Shown here: piece after piece, positions 1 to 7,087 of the stretch
Layout of the letters: each line of letters begins with the position of its first letter
How positions within the stretch are numbered: position 1 is the first letter of the stretch
NCBI GenBank assembly: GCA_035405645.1
Contig: DAONJL010000038.1
Location: forward strand, 1-12,260
Direction: 5' to 3'
Source: DAONJL01 sp035405645 [NCBI: bacterium]
GTDB lineage: Bacteria; JAGOBX01; DAONJL01
Length of the DNA stretch: 12,260 nucleotides
Notes under the pieces: generated by a model
Databases searched by the model: none
Told to the model about the DNA's origin: nothing
What the model saw: only the letters and a program-made list of their open reading frames with translations
Position numbers and translations under genes: made by a program

Positions 1-381
1 GAATTAAAATTAAATCATATTGGTTTAACAATTAATGATTTTGATGATATTCAAAATTTTTATATAAATATTTTAGGATTTAAGAAAATAAGAGAATTTA
101 ATATTTCATCAGATATAGCAAAAAAAATATTTGATGTAGAGAAAGAGATTTTAATTGTTGTTCTTAATAATAATTATTTAACAATTGAATTATTTTGTTT
201 TGGTAAGAGTGAACCAAAATATTTCAGTCATATTTGTTTTAATGTAAAAAATAGAAATGAATTTATAGAAAAAATAAAAAGAACAAAATATCATTATTTT
301 ATTATACCGCGAGGTAATTATGATTTATTATTTATAAAGGATAATTCAAATAATCTTTTTGAAATAAAAGAAATGGAATAA
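1..381 (+). CDS. VOC-superfamily (glyoxalase/dioxygenase fold) protein, 5' end cut by window
   Basis: The frame is open from the first base to TAA at 379-381 and gives 126 visible residues; the start lies outside the window. The N-terminal LNHIGLTI strand, the 'FYINILGF' helix and the closing 'LFEIKE' strand are typical of a VOC domain built from two beta-alpha-beta-beta-beta units. Four residues fall where glyoxalase I places its metal ligands: visible His6, Glu63 (in TIELF), His77 (in SHICF) and Glu121 (in FEIKE). A metal-dependent role is therefore plausible, but VOC proteins cover lyases, epimerases, dioxygenases and resistance proteins, and I cannot choose between them. The visible length is close to a full single-domain VOC protein, so only a few residues are probably missing. 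The next gene is a tRNA with its own promoter, so this gene probably ends its transcription unit, although I see no convincing terminator. Confidence 0.8.
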   Translation, partial: ELKLNHIGLTINDFDDIQNFYINILGFKKIREFNISSDIAKKIFDVEKEILIVVLNNNYLTIELFCFGKSEPKYFSHICFNVKNRNEFIEKIKRTKYHYFIIPRGNYDLLFIKDNSNNLFEIKEME

Positions 382-491
382 TTTAAAATGATATTATTTT
401 TATTGAGAAAAAAATTACAGATATTTAGCAAAAGAACTTTTTAGATTTGAAAAGAAGATGTAAATTATAAAATGAAAAAAATAAAATTTTC

Positions 492-524
492 TTGACTATA
501 AATATTTAAGAAATTATTTATAAT
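492..524 (+). promoter_or_regulatory. Probable sigma70-type promoter of the tRNA gene
   Basis: TTGACT (492-497) matches the -35 consensus at five of six positions. Two -10 candidates follow: TATTTA at 515-520 with the ideal 17-base spacer, and a perfect TATAAT at 519-524 with a long 21-base spacer. Either would start transcription about 12-22 bases before the tRNA, giving a short 5' leader for RNase P to remove. In DNA this rich in A and T, TATAAT-like sequences are frequent by chance; the TTGACT box and the position just upstream of a tRNA are what support the call. Confidence 0.55.
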
Positions 525-543
525 AATAAATATTAGGAAAAAA

Positions 544-619
544 CGGGCCGTGGCGCAGTCTGGTTTAGCGCACTATCTTGGGGTGGTAGGGGTCGTCGGT
601 TCAAATCCGACCGGCCCGA
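544..619 (+). tRNA. tRNA-Pro (anticodon GGG)
   Basis: A complete cloverleaf can be folded by hand. The 7-bp acceptor stem CGGGCCG/CGGCCCG is perfectly paired and all G-C. The D stem GCGC/GCGC holds a loop with the conserved GG. The anticodon stem CTATC/GGTAG holds the loop TTGGGGT, with GGG at positions 34-36. The variable region is GGGTC. The T stem GTCGG/CCGAC encloses TTCAAAT. Discriminator A is at 619. The C1-G72 pair and A73 are the known identity features of bacterial proline tRNA. GGG reads CCC and CCU. The 3' CCA is not encoded (TAAATAA follows), so a CCA-adding enzyme must add it. The high G+C of the gene contrasts with its surroundings, as expected for a tRNA in an AT-rich genome. 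Confidence 0.97.
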
Positions 620-1021
620 TAAATAATAAGTGATTTTCAAAATGAAATAATAACGCAATCTTTTAAGTTATATTATTTTAAATAAAATTATTTCAGATGA
701 TTGCAAACGATTTAAAAAAAATTTATTTGAAAAAAATATTTATGCAAAATTTTTTAACATAACAAAAGTATTTATTTACATTAAAATTTGATTTGAATAT
801 ATTAGTTTACTTTCAGCCGTTAAATTGAAATATATAGTTTAAAACCGCTTTAGCTAAGCAAGTCTGATTTTTTATGAGTTTTTATAAGATAATATGTTTT
901 CAGGATTTTTGATAATAATGAACAAATATTTATTAAAAATTTTTTGAAAAGATTTTCAGAAAAAAATTTTTTATTTTATTGAAATTTTTAAATTTATTTA
1001 ATATAATATAAGATTATATAT
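620..1021. other. About 400-base intergenic region without a gene
   Basis: I find no credible ORF on either strand; the only ATG-initiated frames are about a dozen codons long. Two inverted repeats interleave at 643-704: TGAAATAAT (643-651) with ATTATTTCA (687-695), and GCAATC (655-660) with GATTGC (699-704). A small GCTT/AAGC hairpin lies at 847-859. The right end carries the promoter of the glycan operon. No strong terminator is visible after the tRNA. The rest is A/T-rich sequence in which I see no clear feature. Confidence 0.6.
979..1007 (+). promoter_or_regulatory. Sigma70-type promoter of the glycan operon
   Basis: TTGAAA (979-984) and a perfect TATAAT (1002-1007) are separated by the optimal 17 bases. 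Transcription should begin near 1013-1015, leaving only about 7-9 untranslated bases before the ATG at 1022. No Shine-Dalgarno sequence precedes that ATG, so the first gene would be read from a nearly leaderless mRNA. The AT-rich context makes chance matches common, but the spacing and position make this the best promoter in the window. Confidence 0.6.
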
Positions 1022-1828
1022 ATGGAAATAAAAGAGTTAAAAAAAATAAAATATGATTGTTGTTTAAAATTATTAGAATTATATAAGAAAGCTAATGCAG
1101 GCCATATTGGTTCTTCATTATCATGCCTTGATATTTTAATTTATTTATTTTTTAAAAAAATGAAAGAAGAAGATAAATTTATCTTATCAAAAGGCCATAG
1201 CGCTGCTGCTTTTTATACTGTTTTAGCAAAATCAAAAAGAATAAAAGAAGATTTACTTAATACATTTTATCAAGAAGGGACATATTTAGCTGCACATCCA
1301 CCTTGTAATAGAAAAATAAAAGATATAATATTTGGAACAGGAAGTTTAGGGCATGGATTATCACTTGGGGCTGGATTAGCACTTTCAAATAAATTTACTA
1401 AAAAAAAATTTAATATCTATTGTTTATTATCAGATGGCGATTGTAATGAAGGTTCGACATGGGAAGCTGCTTTATTTATTTCTCATCATAAATTGAAAAA
1501 TTTATTTGTGATAATTGATAATAATAATTTACAGGGTTTTGGTAAATGTAGTGAAATTTTAAATCTCGAACCATTAGTAGATAAATGGCGTTCTTTTAAT
1601 TTTAATGTTGTTATTGCGGAAAATGGGAACTCTTTTTTATCCCTTGAAAATGCATTTTTAGAATTACATAAATTTAATAATGATAAACCAAATTGTATAA
1701 TAGCTAAAACAACAAAAGGTTCTGGAATATCATTTATGGAAAACAAATTAGAATGGCATTATTTAAGTATGACTGATGAAGAGTATCAAAAAGCAATAAA
1801 AGAATTGGAGAAAATATTAGATGCGTAG
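1022..1828 (+). CDS. Transketolase-like enzyme, N-terminal (TPP-binding) subunit
   Basis: This 268-residue protein corresponds to the pyrophosphate-binding domain of transketolase, made as a separate subunit. Visible signatures are GHIGSSLS (27-34), SKGHS (56-60), GSLGHGLSLG (107-116) and the thiamine diphosphate/Mg motif, which begins at SDGDCNEG (137-144) and ends at DNNN (166-169). KGSG (232-235) and the conserved WH (245-246) follow. The partner subunit follows immediately with an 8-base overlap (1821-1828). Transketolases move a two-carbon ketol unit between sugar phosphates. Split pairs occur both in pentose metabolism and inside polysaccharide or natural-product clusters. Here the downstream genes are all glycan-type, which suggests a specialised role in making an unusual sugar rather than housekeeping. 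The ATG at 1022 has no Shine-Dalgarno sequence, but it precedes the first conserved block by the normal distance and lies close to a strong promoter. Confidence 0.93.
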   Translation: MEIKELKKIKYDCCLKLLELYKKANAGHIGSSLSCLDILIYLFFKKMKEEDKFILSKGHSAAAFYTVLAKSKRIKEDLLNTFYQEGTYLAAHPPCNRKIKDIIFGTGSLGHGLSLGAGLALSNKFTKKKFNIYCLLSDGDCNEGSTWEAALFISHHKLKNLFVIIDNNNLQGFGKCSEILNLEPLVDKWRSFNFNVVIAENGNSFLSLENAFLELHKFNNDKPNCIIAKTTKGSGISFMENKLEWHYLSMTDEEYQKAIKELEKILDA

Positions 1829-2735
1829 GGAATTTTCTTTAGCAATTGAAAAATACGGTGAAAAAGATGAAAGAATAATTTTTCTTACAGGTGATGTTGG
1901 ATTTATGGCTTTAGAAAATGTGCGCAACAAATTAAAAGATAGATTTATAAATATGGGAGTTGCTGAACAAAATTTAATAGCAGTTGCTGCTGGTTTAGCA
2001 AGTGAGAATTTGATACCAGTTTGTTATAGTATTGCTCCATTTATTGTTTTTCGTGCTATTGAACATATTCGGCTTGATGTATGTCTCCATAATATGAATG
2101 TTAAATTAGTTGGTAATGGCGGAGGTTATGGTTATGGAATTATGGGCGCCACACATCATGCTTTAGAAGATATTGCTGTTTTATCTTGTATGCCAAATAT
2201 AAAATGTTTTATCCCTTTTTGTAATGAAGATGTTGAATCAGCAGTAAAAAAAATGCTTGAATGTCCTCATTCTGTTTATTTAAGATTAGGTTATGGTAAT
2301 AAGCCAGCCGATATTTCTCTTGCTGAGTTTAGTCCAATAAGAAAAGTTTATAATGGTAATAAAATAACTATTATTACTTTGGGACCAATTGTTTTAAATG
2401 TTTTTAATTCTTTAAAAATTGATAGTTCAATTAATGATGTTGATATTTTTGTTGTGTCAGAATTACCATTAGTCAATTTATCAGAAGAACTAATAGAAAG
2501 TGTAAAAAGAACAAAAAAAATAATAGTTATAGAAGAACATTGTAAAAGAGGTGGTTTAGCTGAAAATTTAGCATTATTATTATTAGAAAAAGAAATAAAT
2601 TGTAAAATAATTCATTTATTTGCAAAAGGTTATCCTGATGGAACTTATGGTAGTCAAAAATATCATCAAAAAAAATCAGAACTTGATGAAATTTCAATAT
2701 TAAATAATATTAAAAAAATATTATATGAAAAATGA
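1821..2735 (+). CDS. Transketolase-like enzyme, C-terminal (pyrimidine-binding) subunit
   Basis: This 304-residue protein matches the pyrimidine-binding plus C-terminal domains of transketolase. GDVGFM (24-29) opens the domain. GVAEQN (46-51) contains Glu49, equivalent to the glutamate that activates the thiamine ring. GYGYGIMGATHHALED (101-116) is the conserved active-site block. EEHCKRGGL (238-246) belongs to the C-terminal domain, the family's putative regulatory or nucleotide-like domain. With the preceding subunit it would form a complete enzyme with the active site at the interface. The ATG at 1821 overlaps the end of the upstream gene by eight bases, and GGAG (1807-1810) lies ten bases before it, so translation is probably coupled, as suits equal subunit amounts. 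Its own stop lies inside the start of the next gene (11-base overlap). The alternative of a pyruvate dehydrogenase E1 or DXS-type enzyme is less likely given the THHALED block. Confidence 0.92.
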   Translation: MRREFSLAIEKYGEKDERIIFLTGDVGFMALENVRNKLKDRFINMGVAEQNLIAVAAGLASENLIPVCYSIAPFIVFRAIEHIRLDVCLHNMNVKLVGNGGGYGYGIMGATHHALEDIAVLSCMPNIKCFIPFCNEDVESAVKKMLECPHSVYLRLGYGNKPADISLAEFSPIRKVYNGNKITIITLGPIVLNVFNSLKIDSSINDVDIFVVSELPLVNLSEELIESVKRTKKIIVIEEHCKRGGLAENLALLLLEKEINCKIIHLFAKGYPDGTYGSQKYHQKKSELDEISILNNIKKILYEK

Positions 2736-4737
2736 TATATTGTTTTCTGATAATTGGTCGAATAAAGAAAAAGAATTAGCATTAAAATTAAAAGGTCCTA
2801 TTTTTATTATTGGTTGTTCGGGTTTTATAGGTGCGAATTTATTATTTTCTTTATTAAAAATTCGGGATGATGTTTTTGGCTGTTCAAGATTACCTAAACA
2901 AAGTTGGCGTTTGAAAGAAGTTAGTTCTGAAAAACTTTTAACATTAGATATAACTAATAACAATGATGTAAAGAATATATTTTTAAAATATAAACCTTTA
3001 ACAATATTCAATTTATCTGCTTATGGTTCATATTCAAGGCAAAATGAAATAGATAAAATTCATTATACAAATTATATTGGAACTTTAAATCTTTTAAGAA
3101 ATGCATTAGAAATTGGTTGTGATGCGTTTGTTCATGCAGGTTCTTCATCTGAATATGGATTAAATTGTGAAGCACCTAAAGAAGATAGCGAATTAATTCC
3201 TAATAGTGATTATGCAGTATCAAAAGTTGGTGCTAATTATTTAATTAAATATTATGGAAAAATATATAATTTTCCGTGTGTTAACTTAAGATTATATTCT
3301 GTTTATGGTAAATGGGAAGAACGAGATAGATTAATTCCAACTCTTATTACTAATTGTTTAAAAGGAAAATTACCAAATTTTGTAAATAAAGATATTTCAA
3401 GAGATTTTGTTTATATTGATGATACTACTGCTGCATTAGTTAAATCTGCAGTAACAATTTGTAAAACGCAACCAGGAATTGTAGTAAATATTGGAACAGG
3501 TAAAAAAACAACGATAGAAGAAATAGTATATTTAGCAAAAAAAATATTTAATATAGAAGAAGAACCAATTTTTGGTTCAATGGTTAATAGAAAATGGGAT
3601 TTAAAAAATTGGTATGCAGAACCATCACTTGCGAAAAAAATAATGTCGTGGGAATATTCAACTGAATTAGAAGAAGGATTAAAAATGACTGCAGCATGGG
3701 AAAAAGAATTTGAAAAGAGAGAACAATATATTTATATACCAGAAGTTAAAAAGAAAATTTCTTTAATTTTAGCTTGTTATAAAGATAATCAATCAATTCC
3801 AATTATGTATGAACGAATAATAAAATCATTAGAAACAATAAAAGTAGATTATGAAATAATATTTGTAAATGATGGAAGTCCAGCAAATGATGAAGAAGAA
3901 ATATATAAATTATGTTTGAAAGATAATAAGGTTATAGGTATTTCTCATACAAGAAATTTTGGTTCACAATCAGCATTTATTAGCGGTATGGAAATAGCAA
4001 GAGGTGATGCTGTAATTCTTTTTGATGGTGATGGTCAAGACCCACCAGAATTAATTTCTGAATTTATTAAAAAATGGGAAGAGGGTTATGAAGTAGTATA
4101 TGGCGAACGAATAAAACGAGAAGCACCATTATATATGCAATTTTTTTATAAACTATTTTATCGTATTTTTAGTAAATTATCTGATATTAAAATTCCTGTT
4201 GATGCTGGTGATTTTTCATTAATGGATAAAAAAATCTATAAAAAAATTGTTGAATTTTCTGAAAAAGATATTTTTATTCGTGGTCTTCGTGCATGGGTAG
4301 GTGGTACACAAATTGGTATTCCGTATATTAGAGGTGAAAGATTATTTGGAAGGAGTACAAATAACTTTTTTAAAAATATTTGGTGGGCTAAAAAAGGAAT
4401 TTTCTCATTTAGTATGAAACCTTTATATTATATTCAATCAATAGGAATTATATTATTCATAATTACTTTACTATTAACAATATTTTACTTAACTATGTAT
4501 TTCCTTAAACCACCAATAAATGCTAAAGGAACAACTACTATTATTCTTTTAATTTTAGGCATTGGAAGTTTTCAAATAATTGCTATAAGTATTTTAGGTG
4601 ATTATATTGCGAAAATAATTGAAGAGACTAAAAATAGACCTAAATTCATTAGAAACAAAATTTTACATAATGGAAAGAAATACGAAACAGAAGAAGAAAT
4701 AAAAAAATTTATTAATGACTATTCAAAATATGTATGA
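2725..4737 (+). CDS. Fusion: NAD(P)-dependent sugar epimerase/dehydratase (SDR) + GT2 polyprenyl-phosphate glycosyltransferase
   Basis: Two enzymes are joined in 670 residues. Residues about 24-330 form an extended SDR: Rossmann motif GCSGFIG (30-36), HAGSSSEYG (137-145) with the catalytic serine, and Y163-x3-K167. RDFVYIDD (226-233) is typical of sugar-nucleotide epimerases and dehydratases. Residues about 343-560 form a GT-A family 2 domain: FVNDGS (380-385) and DGDGQDPPE (434-442), the variant DxD block of the dolichyl/undecaprenyl-phosphate sugar synthases (DPM1, ArnC, GtrB, CsbB). Two membrane spans follow (about 571-593 and 603-625), as in GtrB/CsbB. No frameshift or stop separates the halves and the linker is short (about 330-342), so the fusion looks genuine. 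I infer that the SDR makes or reduces an NDP-sugar that the GT2 half transfers to a lipid phosphate at the cytoplasmic membrane face. The substrate cannot be read from the sequence. The start overlaps the previous gene by 11 bases and has no obvious Shine-Dalgarno sequence. Confidence 0.92.
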   Translation: MKNDILFSDNWSNKEKELALKLKGPIFIIGCSGFIGANLLFSLLKIRDDVFGCSRLPKQSWRLKEVSSEKLLTLDITNNNDVKNIFLKYKPLTIFNLSAYGSYSRQNEIDKIHYTNYIGTLNLLRNALEIGCDAFVHAGSSSEYGLNCEAPKEDSELIPNSDYAVSKVGANYLIKYYGKIYNFPCVNLRLYSVYGKWEERDRLIPTLITNCLKGKLPNFVNKDISRDFVYIDDTTAALVKSAVTICKTQPGIVVNIGTGKKTTIEEIVYLAKKIFNIEEEPIFGSMVNRKWDLKNWYAEPSLAKKIMSWEYSTELEEGLKMTAAWEKEFEKREQYIYIPEVKKKISLILACYKDNQSIPIMYERIIKSLETIKVDYEIIFVNDGSPANDEEEIYKLCLKDNKVIGISHTRNFGSQSAFISGMEIARGDAVILFDGDGQDPPELISEFIKKWEEGYEVVYGERIKREAPLYMQFFYKLFYRIFSKLSDIKIPVDAGDFSLMDKKIYKKIVEFSEKDIFIRGLRAWVGGTQIGIPYIRGERLFGRSTNNFFKNIWWAKKGIFSFSMKPLYYIQSIGIILFIITLLLTIFYLTMYFLKPPINAKGTTTIILLILGIGSFQIIAISILGDYIAKIIEETKNRPKFIRNKILHNGKKYETEEEIKKFINDYSKYV

Positions 4738-5620
4738 ACCAAAATGCCTTTTTTGTAATAATAATGATAATGCTGTAATATTATATAACCCAACAATTAC
4801 TTTAAAACAAATTAAAGCTGAATTTGTATCAACTCGTGCAAGAAATAATTTTAATCATTATAGAATTTTGAAATGTAAAAAATGTAATCTTATTTATTCA
4901 AATCCTGTTTTGGATGAGGAAGAATTAGCAAAATTATATAAAGATAGTTCAACTGATTCTTATTCAAAAGATAATTTTAATGCTGCTAAAATTTATTTTT
5001 CTTATTTTAAAAAATTTATAAAAGATAAAAATAAATCTATTCTTGAAATTGGTTGTGGTAATGGTGACTTTTTAAAAATATTATTTAATAATAATTATTA
5101 TAATATTTATGGATTAGAACCAGCAAAATTAAATTTATCTTTATTAGATAATTCTTTAAAAGAGAGAATTATAAATAAGACATTTTCAAATAAATTATTT
5201 TCTGAAAAAAGTTTTGATGTTATTTGTGCATTTATGGTTTTAGAGCATATATTAAAGCCTGATAAGTTTTTAATTGATTGTAGAAATATATTAAAATCGG
5301 ATGGCTGTATAATATTGGTTGTTCATAATATAAATTCTTATCTTACTTTTTTATTAGGCGAAAAAAATCCAATCATAAATTTAGGACATATATATTATTT
5401 TAGTCCTCAAACAATAAAAAAAATTTTAACTATAACTGGTTATAAAAATATAAAAATATATTCAATGAAAAATACATATACCTTAAATTATTGGATAGAA
5501 ATGCTTCCTTTGAATTTTTTTTATAAGAATATAGCAATAAAAACTTTAAAAAAATTTCAACTCAATAACATTGAGTTATCTTTTAAAGTTGGAAATTTAT
5601 TTATTTATGCTGAAAGATAA
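4715..5620 (+). CDS. Class I SAM-dependent methyltransferase with N-terminal zinc-finger-like segment
   Basis: The 301-residue protein starts with two cysteine pairs, CLFC (11-14) and CKKC (54-57), spaced like a zinc ribbon. A Methyltransf_23-type Rossmann domain follows: motif I ILEIGCGNG (109-117), the acidic end of strand 2 in GLEPA (133-137, Glu135), and VLEHILKP (175-182). This architecture is common in C- or O-methyltransferases of sugar and polysaccharide clusters, some acting on NDP-sugars, but lipid or small-molecule substrates are also possible. The gene overlaps the end of the fusion gene. Starting at ATG 4715 gives a 23-base overlap; the in-frame ATG at 4730 (Met6, MYEPKCLFC) gives an 8-base overlap like the first junction of this operon and is equally plausible. 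No Shine-Dalgarno sequence separates the options. The C-terminal 90 residues are not diagnostic. Confidence 0.88.
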   Translation: MTIQNMYEPKCLFCNNNDNAVILYNPTITLKQIKAEFVSTRARNNFNHYRILKCKKCNLIYSNPVLDEEELAKLYKDSSTDSYSKDNFNAAKIYFSYFKKFIKDKNKSILEIGCGNGDFLKILFNNNYYNIYGLEPAKLNLSLLDNSLKERIINKTFSNKLFSEKSFDVICAFMVLEHILKPDKFLIDCRNILKSDGCIILVVHNINSYLTFLLGEKNPIINLGHIYYFSPQTIKKILTITGYKNIKIYSMKNTYTLNYWIEMLPLNFFYKNIAIKTLKKFQLNNIELSFKVGNLFIYAER

Positions 5621-7082
5621 ATATAAAATTTGTTTAATAAATCCAGGTTTTATTTTTGAAAGTTTGAATTTTTATTTATGCGAGCCCCTTGGTATTTTAT
5701 ATATCTCTTCTTATTTAAAAAAACATTTTAATAATGAAATAGATATTAAAATAATTGATGCTATCTCTTGTTCTAAAATAAAAAAAGTTAAAAATTATTA
5801 TCAGTATGGATTAAATGATGATGAAATTATTGATTTAATAAAAGAATATAAACCAAATTTAATCGGTATTAGTAATATGTTTTCATTAAGAAGCAAAGAG
5901 ATGTTTTTATTAGCAGAAAAAATTAAAAGAAATTTAAATAATATTGAAATCTTGGTTGGTGGAATTTATCCAACAATATTTCCAGAAAAAACATTAGAAT
6001 CAAAATTTATTGATTATGTTATAATTGGAGAAGGTGAAGAAAGTTTTACTAATTTTATTAATGCAAAAATAAATAATTTATCATATCAAACAATAGATGG
6101 ATTTGGTTATAAAGAAAATAGTGAAATTAAAATAAAACCTAAAAAAAATTTTATAAAGAATCTTGATATACTTCCATTCCCTGATAGAGAAAGTATTAAT
6201 TACGAATTTTATATAAATTATAAAATGAAATTATACGGCTTAGGTTCAAATCGTAAAGCAAGTATAATTACCAGCCGTTCTTGCCCTAATAGATGTTCAT
6301 TTTGTAGTATGTATTTATCTCACGGACCTCATTGGCGTGCAAGAAGTACTGAAAATGTAATTGAGGAAATTTCATATTTAGTTGATAGGTATAAAATAGA
6401 AGAACTTTTTGTTATGGATGATAATTTTTCTCTGTCAAAAAAAAGAACATTAGAAATTTGCGAAAAAATAATTGAAAGAAAAATAAAAATAAAATGGAAT
6501 ACTCCAAATGGACTTTCGGCAAATACTTTAGATTATGAAGTATTAAAAAAATTTAAAGAATCAGGCTGCAAAAGAATATGTATTGCAATTGAAAGTGGAG
6601 ATGAATATTTACGAAATAAAATAATTGGGAAAAAATTATCTGATGAGAAAATAAAAGAAGTTGTTACTGCTGCAAATAAATTAAATTTATCAATTTTTGC
6701 TTTTTATATTATTGGTATGCCTGAAGAAACAAATGAATCTTTTAATAAAACAATAAAACAAATAAAAGAGTTAAAATTAAATGGTGTCGCTACTTCTTTT
6801 GCTACTCCATTACCAGGCACTAAATTATATGATATTTGCATAAAGAATAATTATTTTGTTGACAACAAATACTCACAAATAAAATTTAATATGCCTATTA
6901 TTCAAACTGAACATTTTACAATAAATGATTTAATTAAGCGTGAAAAAATTTTTTATTTTGAATTTTTTAAATCTCATTTTTTCCAAATTATTTTTGATTC
7001 TTTAACGGGTAAAAATGATTTATTAAATTTGACTTTTTTAAAAAGAATTATTTATGATAAATTATTAAAGTTTCTTAAATGA
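5607..7082 (+). CDS. B12-binding-domain radical SAM enzyme
   Basis: The ATG at 5607 gives 491 residues (MLKDKYKICLINPG). The frame can be extended to a TTG at 5571, but that would overlap the methyltransferase by 50 bases and add a non-conserved tail, so I prefer 5607 (14-base overlap). The N-terminal ~190 residues resemble a cobalamin-binding domain: CLINPG, EPLGILYISSYL, and VGGIYPTIFPEKTL followed by DYVIIGEGEESF. The radical SAM domain has the [4Fe-4S] motif C226-x3-C230-x2-C233 (in RSCPNRCSFCS), a later GMPEET and, near the end, ATPLPGTKLY. I do not see the DxHxxG cobalamin-ligand motif; many family members lack it. Members perform radical methylations, ring contractions and lipid or sugar modifications. 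The context favours a glycan, lipid or acceptor modification, but the substrate is unknown. The gene ends the operon and converges on the YfhO-like gene with five bases between stops. Confidence 0.9.
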   Translation: MLKDKYKICLINPGFIFESLNFYLCEPLGILYISSYLKKHFNNEIDIKIIDAISCSKIKKVKNYYQYGLNDDEIIDLIKEYKPNLIGISNMFSLRSKEMFLLAEKIKRNLNNIEILVGGIYPTIFPEKTLESKFIDYVIIGEGEESFTNFINAKINNLSYQTIDGFGYKENSEIKIKPKKNFIKNLDILPFPDRESINYEFYINYKMKLYGLGSNRKASIITSRSCPNRCSFCSMYLSHGPHWRARSTENVIEEISYLVDRYKIEELFVMDDNFSLSKKRTLEICEKIIERKIKIKWNTPNGLSANTLDYEVLKKFKESGCKRICIAIESGDEYLRNKIIGKKLSDEKIKEVVTAANKLNLSIFAFYIIGMPEETNESFNKTIKQIKELKLNGVATSFATPLPGTKLYDICIKNNYFVDNKYSQIKFNMPIIQTEHFTINDLIKREKIFYFEFFKSHFFQIIFDSLTGKNDLLNLTFLKRIIYDKLLKFLK

Positions 7083-7087
7083 TTTAG

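Noticed and set aside
377-401. AATAAT/ATTATT hairpin followed by T residues after the VOC gene, as a terminator
   Set aside because: The stem is only six A-T pairs with a ten-base loop; such pairs occur by chance throughout this AT-rich sequence.
544-619. tRNA-Pro as an integration site for a genomic island
   Set aside because: No copy of the tRNA 3' end, integrase gene or flanking direct repeat is visible in the window, and the genes downstream share the AT-rich composition of the rest.
847-859. GCTT-TAGCT-AAGC hairpin as a terminator or operator
   Set aside because: The stem is only four pairs, and the T-run begins about ten bases later; this is too weak to call a feature.
1486-1746. 86-codon minus-strand ORF
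   Set aside because: It lies wholly inside the transketolase N-subunit gene; the protein has no recognisable motif and mirrors the conserved codons of the real gene.
2721-3011. 96-codon minus-strand ORF
   Set aside because: It is antisense to the SDR half of the fusion gene, which has clear conserved motifs; there is no independent evidence for coding.
5571-5606. TTG-initiated 12-codon extension of the radical SAM gene
   Set aside because: It would enlarge the overlap with the methyltransferase gene to 50 bases; the ATG at 5607 directly precedes the conserved KICLINPG strand.
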